This document shows, in pieces, positions 6,560 to 11,758 of a DNA stretch of 11,758 nt. Source of the stretch: JBJTUH01 sp044346175. GTDB lineage: Bacteria; Cyanobacteriota; Vampirovibrionia; Vampirovibrionales; JAJTHC01. Below the pieces are notes generated by a model. The model was given only the letters and a program-made list of their open reading frames with translations, was not told the DNA's origin and ran no database searches. The DNA lies in assembly GCA_044346175.1 (NCBI GenBank), contig JBIIZQ010000034.1, positions 1-11,758 of the forward strand. The letters are read 5' to 3'. Each line of letters begins with the position of its first letter. Within the stretch, counting starts at the first letter, position 1. A program made the translations under genes and the position numbers.

Positions 6560-6677
6560 TGGATACCGACTTGCGTCGGTATGACGTAAAGAAGAAAAAG
6601 TGGAACGAACGCTTAAAATACTATCCCTTTGGTGGATACCGATTTTCTCACGTCATACCGACGCAAATCGGTATCCA
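6560..6677. mobile_element. MITE-like element with 28-bp terminal inverted repeats
   Basis: The ends 6560-6587 and 6650-6677 are inverted repeats matching at 27 of 28 positions (only C6570 opposite A6667 differs). Each end is itself a small hairpin: ATACCGAC (6563-6570) and GTCGGTAT (6575-6582) flank TTGC. The 62-bp core codes for nothing convincing and contains a partial extra copy of the end (TGGATACCGATTT at 6633-6645). A more degraded copy begins at 6704, outside the element. The end motif, TGGATAC plus a short palindrome plus TATGACG, belongs to the widespread class of small palindromic repeats whose ends read TGGAT...ATGACG in many bacterial genomes. No clear target duplication is visible. 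It lies between the divergently oriented oxidoreductase and thrS. Confidence 0.75.
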
Positions 6678-6767
6678 TCTCTCGTTCATGCTTCATGTTC
6701 CTCTGGATACCAAATTTTGCGTTGTATCGCCATCCCTCATGCAATTGCTTTAGGCTTTTGTTGGGTT

Positions 6768-6800
6768 TTGCCTCCGATGCAAGTATGTCTGTAGTATAAT
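6768..6800 (+). promoter_or_regulatory. Candidate thrS promoter
   Basis: A perfect TATAAT lies at 6795-6800. The best -35 candidate, TTGCCT at 6768-6773, is 21 bp away, which is long; no better box sits at 17 bp. The transcript would start near 6807 and give a leader of about 65 nt. The leader is too short for a T-box and lacks the T-box core. Confidence 0.4.
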
Positions 6801-6873
6801 AAGAGGTCGTTAACAATCTGAAATCCTGTGTTATAAGTGCTTTAATTCATGACAACTGAAGGTTTTTTCTAGG

Positions 6874-8787
6874 ATGATGTCTCAAGCAACTTCTTCTGAG
6901 TCTCAACAAGTCATTTCTCTTCCTGTACCTGAGTGGTTTCAAACCCTTACTTGGACTCCCGTAGACAAAGAAGCGTTTAATCAGCTTACCCCCGAAGAAA
7001 AACTTGCACGTATTCGGCACTCCTCAGCACACGTATTGGCGAGTGCGATTCAACAACTGTACCCCAGTACGCAATTTGCAACAGGTCCTGCTACCCCTCA
7101 CGGTTTTTTCTACGACCTCAAAGCCCCCGTTTCCCTGACGGAGGAAGACCTTGGTAAAATACAAACCCTTGCAGATAAAGTAACGGGTAAATCTCTGGCA
7201 TTTGAAACCGCCACCGTTACAAGAGAACAAGCCATTGAATTGTTTACCCTCTGGCAACAACCTCACAAACTTGAAATTATTGACAATATTCCCTCTGAAA
7301 GCACCCTCACGCTCTACAGGCATGGTGGCTTTACCGACCTCTGTGCTGGGCCTCATGTGCCACATACGGGGCTATGCCGTCACTTGAAAGTCATGACCCT
7401 TGCCGCCACTCACTGGCGGGGTGAGTGCTTACCCAGCTTGACACGTGTATCAGGCACCGCTTGGAGTACCCCTAAAGACCTACAACGGTATCTTGAGTTC
7501 TTGGAAGCAGGTAAAGCACGTGACCACCGTATTTTAGGCCCCCAGCTTGATTTGTTCTCATTTCATCCTTGGGCAGCGTCTGCTTTATGGCACCCCAAAG
7601 GGGTCACTTTGCGTCAGCAGTTGATTGACTTTTGGCGTGAACTCATCACCGCCGAAGACTATATTGAAATCATGAACCCCCTCATGTACCGCAAAGAACT
7701 CTTTGAGACCTCAGGGCATTGGGACCATTTCCAAGAGAATATGTTTATTCTCCGAGATGAAAAAGGCGAGCCTGAATTTGCCATTAAACCCATGAACTGT
7801 CCTGATACCATGTTGTACTATAAAACGGCGGTGCGTTCCTACCGTGACCTCCCCATGCGGATTGCAGAAGCTCAGATTTTGCATCGTAACGAAGCCACAG
7901 GGGCCCAGCATGGCATTATGCGTACTCGTAGCTTTACGCAGGACGATGCGCATTTGTTTATCACAGCAGACCAAATCCAAGAAGAAATCCAGAAGATTCT
8001 TACCATGGTGGATACGGTTTATAGTTTGTTTGGCATCGAGTACCGATTCCGCCTGTCTACCCGTCCTGAAAGCTTCATGGGCGACCCTGCCATGTGGGAC
8101 CTTGCCGAAGACGGTCTTAAACAAGCGCTGAATGCCACAGGTAAGCCCTATGAAATTGACCCTGGCGAAGGGGCGTTTTACGGACCTAAAATTGATGTGA
8201 CGATTCTGGATAGTCTTGGTAGAGAATGGCAGTGTGGTACCACACAGCTTGACTTCCAGCTTCCTGAACGTTTTGAATTAGAGTATGTTACCAAGGCAGG
8301 AACCTTTGAACGTCCTATCGTGATTCACCGTGCCATTTACGGCAGTTTTGAACGTTTCATGGGCATTCTGATTGAACACTTAGGCGGTGCTTTCCCCACG
8401 TGGCTTGCACCTGTCCAAGCGGTGGTGATTCCTATCTCTGAAAAGCATAACGAGTATGCTCACGAGGTACGCCAAGCCCTCAAAAAGGCTAAAATTCGTG
8501 CCATCGTGAATGAGGATAACGAAACCCTCAACTATCGTATTCGTAAGAGTGAAACAGAAAAAATCCCTTACATGCTTGTCGTGGGCGACCGTGAAGCACA
8601 GGAAGGCACCGTGGCGGTACGTCGTTACCGTAGCAAAGGGAAGTCAGACACCATGCCGCTTGCTGAGCTTCAAGCCCAAATGCTTGAAGCCATTGCACAA
8701 CGTACCTTGGATGTTGAAATTGAGCATTTTGCAGATTTATTCCGCAAACCCTCTGAAGCCATTTCAACCGAAGGTATGGCTTATTAG
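6874..8787 (+). CDS. thrS: Threonyl-tRNA synthetase, lacking the TGS domain
   Basis: This class II synthetase charges tRNA-Thr with threonine in the cytoplasm. At 637 residues it has the editing domain, catalytic domain and C-terminal anticodon-binding domain. Editing-site residues are intact: HSSAH (His49, His53) and CAGPH (Cys157, His161). The three zinc ligands of the threonine pocket are Cys309 (MNCPD), His360 (DDAH) and His485 (IHRA). Motif 2 is HRNEATG...RTRSFTQDD (337-358) and motif 3 is at about 484-496. In the E. coli enzyme the HxxxH motif starts near residue 73, after a TGS domain; here it starts at 49 and the preceding residues do not resemble TGS, so that domain is missing. Cyanobacterial enzymes, as I recall them, also lack it. 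The C-terminus extends roughly 20 residues past the usual end. Two ATGs stand in tandem (6874, 6877), with GAAGG at 6858-6862 as a distant ribosome-binding site. All catalytic features are present, so it should be the functional housekeeping enzyme. Confidence 0.97.
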   Translation: MMSQATSSESQQVISLPVPEWFQTLTWTPVDKEAFNQLTPEEKLARIRHSSAHVLASAIQQLYPSTQFATGPATPHGFFYDLKAPVSLTEEDLGKIQTLADKVTGKSLAFETATVTREQAIELFTLWQQPHKLEIIDNIPSESTLTLYRHGGFTDLCAGPHVPHTGLCRHLKVMTLAATHWRGECLPSLTRVSGTAWSTPKDLQRYLEFLEAGKARDHRILGPQLDLFSFHPWAASALWHPKGVTLRQQLIDFWRELITAEDYIEIMNPLMYRKELFETSGHWDHFQENMFILRDEKGEPEFAIKPMNCPDTMLYYKTAVRSYRDLPMRIAEAQILHRNEATGAQHGIMRTRSFTQDDAHLFITADQIQEEIQKILTMVDTVYSLFGIEYRFRLSTRPESFMGDPAMWDLAEDGLKQALNATGKPYEIDPGEGAFYGPKIDVTILDSLGREWQCGTTQLDFQLPERFELEYVTKAGTFERPIVIHRAIYGSFERFMGILIEHLGGAFPTWLAPVQAVVIPISEKHNEYAHEVRQALKKAKIRAIVNEDNETLNYRIRKSETEKIPYMLVVGDREAQEGTVAVRRYRSKGKSDTMPLAELQAQMLEAIAQRTLDVEIEHFADLFRKPSEAISTEGMAY

Positions 8788-8800
8788 CCTGTAGAGGCTA
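8785..8800 (+). terminator. Hairpin at the thrS stop codon
   Basis: TAGCCT (8785-8790) pairs perfectly with AGGCTA (8795-8800) around a GTAG loop; the stem begins with the stop codon itself. No T-run follows, so termination activity is uncertain. Confidence 0.3.
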
Positions 8801-8829
8801 ACCCCTCTATTCATCCATCACGTTAATCA

Positions 8830-8870
8830 GGTTTACCCCTTATGACTTAAGAAGCCGTGAGGGGTAAGCC
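8830..8870. terminator. Possible bidirectional terminator between convergent genes
   Basis: The arms 8830-8840 and 8860-8870 form an 11-bp stem with one G-T pair and a 19-nt loop. The structure covers the stop codon of the minus-strand gene (8847-8849) and lies 43 bp after the thrS stop. Placement between two converging genes suits a shared terminator, but neither side has a T-run. Confidence 0.35.
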
Positions 8871-9164
8871 GTCTCTTAGGGCAACCACCCAAGTACGTAC
8901 TTGATTCATGGGCAAATGGTTTTTTTCAATGAACGTGACAAGGGTATCAAGTTGCTGGTGTAAATGTTTTTGTGTCCCTTGTTGTAGACGAAGCCCTTTG
9001 GTTGCTTGAAGCAAATGATGCTCCAATGTGGCTACTTTGGTTTGATATTGACGCTTTAAGGCATAGGAAGTATACAAATAAGTGACATAAGCCGTCACAC
9101 CTAAACTGACTAAAAAGAGGGGTAATGTGAAGACGCTCGAAGCTTCACTAAAGGGGAAGGGCAT
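8847..9164 (-). CDS. Small single-pass membrane protein with a helical tail
   Basis: I do not recognise this 105-residue protein. One hydrophobic span lies near the N-terminus (about residues 7-32, TLPLFLVSLGVTAYVTYLY). It is followed by a basic KR pair and a long polar helix-forming tail (about 34-85) rich in Gln, Leu and His, with coiled-coil character. The positive residues after the span suggest that the tail lies in the cytoplasm. I chose ATG 9164 because GGAG (9173-9176) is 8 nt upstream; an in-frame ATG at 9170 would leave only 2 nt. A near-consensus promoter lies at 9237-9265. The gene converges on thrS and diverges from the 745-codon gene. The layout (one anchor, one helical domain) recalls small cell-envelope or division-associated proteins, but no family motif supports a function. 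Confidence 0.7.
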   Translation of the reverse strand: MPFPFSEASSVFTLPLFLVSLGVTAYVTYLYTSYALKRQYQTKVATLEHHLLQATKGLRLQQGTQKHLHQQLDTLVTFIEKNHLPMNQVRTWVVALRDGLPLTAS

Positions 9165-9236
9165 AATCATTGCTCCGTTTCGTGTTTGCTTTTGTTTTCT
9201 CTATCAACTGGGGGGAAGGAAAAGATAGGACTTCTC

Positions 9237-9265
9237 TTTATAACTAAACCTTAACATTTTGTGAA
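9237..9265 (-). promoter_or_regulatory. Near-consensus sigma-70 promoter for the small membrane protein
   Basis: On the minus strand TTCACA (9265-9260) and TATAAA (9242-9237) each match consensus at five of six bases with an ideal 17-bp spacer. Transcription would start near 9230, about 65 nt before the start codon. This is one of the two best promoter matches in the window. It overlaps the GTG at 9261, which argues against using that GTG as the start of the gene to the right. Confidence 0.6.
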
Positions 9266-9413
9266 ATTGCTTATCAATTTTCTTCAAGCCTTAGGTGTCT
9301 TTGGTCGAAACCTAGAAAAGCAATCGTCCTTGCAAAAGCCATTAAAAACCATTCCCTACACTTCCCCTGACAATACCAAATACAGAAGAGAAAAGAGACG
9401 AGGGTCTTTTAAA

Positions 9414-11651
9414 ATGATGATGATGAATACTGTAAGCAATACACAACCCCCTGTAAAACCCCCTGTGAAACCAGGTACCAAACCCGTGGTGAAACCAACC
9501 AATGGGAATACAACGGCACCTAAAACAGAAAAATTACCTCCGCCTCCTTCTACGCCTCCTAAAATCAACCCTCAAGATGTGCTAAAAGCTACTGAGGGAT
9601 TAAAAGGCAAAGAAAAGCGTCAAGTTTTGGATAAGCTCGAAAAAGCTGTTACGCTGAAAAAACCTGCACAAATCGCTCAAGAGACCCAACGCCGAGACGC
9701 AACGAGTCGTGACAATCCAGAACTTAATCAAGATATTGACAAGTACCGGCAAGTAAAGCAGGAAGTTCTTAAGCCGATTGAAAAAGTCACTACCGAACAG
9801 GCACAAGCGGAAGTAAAGGCAAAACAACCCAAGCCTGACCCCAAAACCAATCAACCCCCAAAACCAAAAACTCCCCAAGAGCTTCAAGCCGAAGCACAAA
9901 AAGTTGCCAAACAAAAACTCGAAGAGAAAGATAAAGCGATTGAGAACTTTGTCACAGCGGGTAGCAGCACCCCTGAAGAACAAACCAAGGCAAAGGAAAT
10001 CTTACGCCAAGAAAAAGTGATTCTAAGTCGGCAAGAGCTGCTTGAACAAGCACAAAAAAGACTCAAAAATGCTCCTAATAGTCCAGTGCTTCAAGGTAAT
10101 GTTAGAAGACTGCAACAAGATATTATCAATACCCGCCAACGGCAAGCGTTAGGGGATATTGAGGCACAAAATATTAGTCCTGAAGCGAAAGTTCAAGCCA
10201 AAGCCCGTTTTAAGGCTCAACAGGCTACGCAACTTGCTAAAGATACGGGGTTAGATGCCAACACGATTAAAACGGAAGCGGAAAAAGAACTTAAAAAATC
10301 AGGCATTCAATATGACCAAATCAGTACCAATGTTGGTGAGGTGAATAAAAACATTCCTAAAGTAGTCACCCATGAAGATAGAATCGCTAAAGAAAAAGCA
10401 ACGAAAGCCCTTTATGAGACTGCCCAAAAACCAGGCGATAAACCCACCGAGAACTACTATAGCCTGAGACTCAACAAAGACAACAAAACGGCGACAGCAG
10501 ATGACAAAGAGGCTGTTGATATTAAGCTGTCAGGTATTCGTAGTAAAGTGAAAGAAAACGGTGAGAAAGAATACAGCCGAACTATCATCGGGAAGGATGG
10601 AAAGCAAATCGTTGTTACTTCAAATAATATTGAAGAAGTTTCACTTTACGCTAAAAACAAAGACGGCAAAACCGTTCGAGGTGGTTTGGTGGTTGGGCGT
10701 GAAGGGGCTGGTAAAAACGAAATTATTGCACGTCAAAATGCCGTAACTCGTGCTGAAGATGGCTCTCTACAAGTAGGAGAAGCCAAAGTGGTGAGCCGTA
10801 CCCAAGGGAATTGGGGGATTGGTCAAGGCTATCGTATCGAAAAAGACGTAGTAGGGGCTGATGTTGACAATGGCGACCAAACAGTAAATATACGTCCTGA
10901 TGGTAAGGTTGAAGTGGTATCAGGCACAGGCAATTGGTTTGCACGAGGGAATAACTTAAAAGATGTAGAGAAAGACCTCGTTTTTAATGACGCACGGCTA
11001 ACCACTTCAAACCCAAGTGAGAGTAGCCAACCGAAAAAGGTGGCAGACTTATCAAAAGAACAGAAACAGAAGCTCAATATTGCAGAAGACGCAGACGCTA
11101 ACATAGTTCTCAATAAAGACCAACGAGAACAAGTTGCAACAGAAGCATCTCGGCAAGATTTACTCGCAAAAACACGTACCACCTATGCCAATGCGACCCT
11201 TAAAAACTACACTTTCAAGGACGCTTCAGGCAATGAGGCTCCTTTGGTGAATATTGGTGATAACTACAAAGTACAACTTTCTAACGTCCTTGAAACTAAA
11301 AACGCCGAAGGTGAAGTCACTAGTTACTCTCGGGTCGTTAGATCTGAAAATGGACAAAAAATCGTGGTGACAGGTAAAACCAAGCAAGACGTAGAGCTTG
11401 CAACTGAAGACCCTGATAGTGCAGGTATAAGAATTGGTAAAGAAGGCTGGTTAGGACAAAATTTCCAAGTAACTCAAAAAACGCAAGATAATCAAGAAAT
11501 AACACAGCGTACCCGTAACTTTAGTAAATGGGATCCATCTGCTAACTACTCAGTAGAAATAGACGACCACAATGCGGATGTCTATGGGGGGGATGCTACG
11601 ATTGAATTAGGTGATGATGGTAGTATAAAAGATATTGAGACATCTAACTAA
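9414..11651 (+). CDS. Large Pro/Lys-rich helical protein with two C-terminal repeat domains
   Basis: I do not recognise this 745-residue protein. Residues 11-50 are a Pro/Lys-rich segment (PPVKPPVKPGTKPVVKP). Residues 55-340 are highly charged and mostly helix-forming (Gln, Lys, Glu, Ala), broken by a second Pro/Lys linker at about 138-153. The C-terminal half carries two diverged copies of one domain, about 346-505 and 597-742. The match is clearest at YSRTIIGKDGKQIVVTSNNIEEV (in part) versus YSRVVRSENGQKIVVTGK, then GGLVVGREG versus AGIRIGKEG, and GDQTVNIRPDGKVE versus GDATIELGDDGSIK. I see no Cys, signal peptide or membrane span. The start is taken at ATG 9414, the first of four tandem ATGs, with GAGGGT (9400-9405) about 8 nt upstream; a GTG at 9261 is in frame but has no ribosome-binding site and lies in the opposite promoter. 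The composition suggests a cytoplasmic scaffold or a protein secreted without a signal peptide. Confidence 0.8.
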   Translation: MMMMNTVSNTQPPVKPPVKPGTKPVVKPTNGNTTAPKTEKLPPPPSTPPKINPQDVLKATEGLKGKEKRQVLDKLEKAVTLKKPAQIAQETQRRDATSRDNPELNQDIDKYRQVKQEVLKPIEKVTTEQAQAEVKAKQPKPDPKTNQPPKPKTPQELQAEAQKVAKQKLEEKDKAIENFVTAGSSTPEEQTKAKEILRQEKVILSRQELLEQAQKRLKNAPNSPVLQGNVRRLQQDIINTRQRQALGDIEAQNISPEAKVQAKARFKAQQATQLAKDTGLDANTIKTEAEKELKKSGIQYDQISTNVGEVNKNIPKVVTHEDRIAKEKATKALYETAQKPGDKPTENYYSLRLNKDNKTATADDKEAVDIKLSGIRSKVKENGEKEYSRTIIGKDGKQIVVTSNNIEEVSLYAKNKDGKTVRGGLVVGREGAGKNEIIARQNAVTRAEDGSLQVGEAKVVSRTQGNWGIGQGYRIEKDVVGADVDNGDQTVNIRPDGKVEVVSGTGNWFARGNNLKDVEKDLVFNDARLTTSNPSESSQPKKVADLSKEQKQKLNIAEDADANIVLNKDQREQVATEASRQDLLAKTRTTYANATLKNYTFKDASGNEAPLVNIGDNYKVQLSNVLETKNAEGEVTSYSRVVRSENGQKIVVTGKTKQDVELATEDPDSAGIRIGKEGWLGQNFQVTQKTQDNQEITQRTRNFSKWDPSANYSVEIDDHNADVYGGDATIELGDDGSIKDIETSN

Positions 11652-11665
11652 TTAGCTGTTATAAT
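11635..11665 (+). promoter_or_regulatory. Extended -10 promoter for the gene at the right edge
   Basis: TGTTATAAT at 11657-11665 is a perfect -10 box with the TGn extension. TTGAGA at 11635-11640 is a five-of-six -35 box with a 19-bp spacer. The -35 lies inside the last codons of the 745-codon gene. Transcription would start near 11672, leaving a leader of about 30 nt. Confidence 0.6.
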
Positions 11666-11700
11666 GGTCATTATTGTTTGTCTATAAGGATGATACAACC

Positions 11701-11758
11701 ATGACCTGTTCACACTGTCCAAAATGTGGTTCCGCTAACCGTGCGAAAGCTGGCTTTA
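11701..11758 (+). CDS. Zinc-ribbon protein, 5' fragment cut by the window edge
   Basis: The first 19 codons read MTCSHCPKCGSANRAKAGF and run off the window. The CxxCxxC spacing with CPKCGS is a zinc-ribbon or zinc-knuckle start. AAGGA (11686-11690) lies 10 nt before the ATG, and the gene has its own extended -10 promoter. N-terminal ribbons of the CPxCGS...K.G. type are common in IS1-like and related transposases, and also in small regulators; 19 residues cannot separate these. If it is a transposase, an insertion sequence begins just after the 745-codon gene. Confidence 0.6.
   Translation, partial: MTCSHCPKCGSANRAKAGF

Larger units (their letters stand above)
6388..6873. other. 486-bp intergenic region between oxidoreductase and thrS
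   Basis: This divergent gap contains, left to right, the oxidoreductase leader and promoter, the 12-bp repeats, the 14-bp duplication, the 118-bp inverted-repeat element, a degraded further copy of its end near 6704-6735, and the thrS promoter and leader. Open frames crossing it are short, overlap the repeats on both strands and look spurious. I found no tRNA-like or T-box-like structure. Confidence 0.6.

Noticed and set aside
6408..6677. CRISPR array in the repeat-rich gap
   Set aside because: The repeats are 12-28 bp, irregularly spaced and partly inverted; there are no regular spacers and no cas genes.
6801..6873. T-box riboswitch in the thrS leader
   Set aside because: The predicted leader is about 65 nt, too short, and it lacks the conserved T-box sequence and any terminator/antiterminator pair.
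7711..8124. 137-codon open frame on the minus strand inside thrS
   Set aside because: It lies wholly opposite a strongly conserved synthetase region and its product resembles no family; it is a shadow of thrS.
9261..9413. In-frame N-terminal extension of the 745-codon gene from GTG 9261
   Set aside because: No ribosome-binding site precedes the GTG, and a near-consensus promoter for the opposite gene overlaps it. GAGGGT before ATG 9414 is a better start.
9600..9983. 127-codon Phe/Leu-rich open frame on the minus strand
   Set aside because: The Phe/Leu richness is the complement of Lys/Glu/Gln codons in the 745-codon gene, so the apparent membrane protein is an artefact.

Overview
The window reads as chromosomal DNA of a flagellated bacterium of moderate GC content, with ordinary spacing between genes. 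It holds eight complete protein genes and the first 19 codons of a ninth. Three are firmly recognised: flgB (flagellar rod), glgX (glycogen debranching) and thrS (threonyl-tRNA synthetase). Two more are clear at family level: a CcdA/DsbD-type membrane thiol transporter and a renalase-like FAD amine oxidoreductase. The other three complete genes (228, 105 and 745 codons) I cannot name. The synthetase lacks the N-terminal TGS domain, a trait I associate with cyanobacterial enzymes. With the flagellar gene, this makes a non-photosynthetic cyanobacterial relative (Vampirovibrionia/Melainabacteria type) possible, but that placement is a low-confidence inference.

Layout. 1-359 is non-coding, with a candidate promoter, a small palindrome and a strong hairpin before a Thr/Ser/Pro-rich hypothetical gene (360-1046). 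A structured intergenic stretch with a 50-nt hairpin leads to an orphan flgB (1242-1718). Next come three tandem 13-bp purine-rich repeats, a possible 9-codon leader ORF with a perfect ribosome-binding site, and glgX (1933-4116). The CcdA-like gene (4313-5062) meets the oxidoreductase (5059-6387, minus strand) tail to tail, and their stop codons share one CTAG.

The 486-bp gap between the oxidoreductase and thrS (6874-8787) is the most repeat-rich part. It has three copies of a 12-bp repeat around a predicted oxidoreductase promoter, a 14-bp tandem duplication, and a 118-bp MITE-like element with 28-bp terminal inverted repeats (27 of 28 paired). After thrS comes a small single-pass membrane protein on the minus strand (8847-9164) with a near-consensus promoter. 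It is divergent from a 745-aa Pro/Lys-rich, helical protein whose C-terminal half holds two diverged copies of a domain of about 150-170 residues. The right edge cuts a zinc-ribbon gene that has its own extended -10 promoter.

The genes do not form one pathway: flagellum, glycogen, thiol redox, FAD oxidation and translation sit side by side, mostly as single transcription units. The most notable oddities are the tandem ATG codons that begin five of the seven plus-strand genes (ATGATG, ATGATGATG or four in a row), the unfamiliar repeat protein, and the repeated sites upstream of the oxidoreductase. I do not see a convincing defence, CRISPR or biosynthetic system here.
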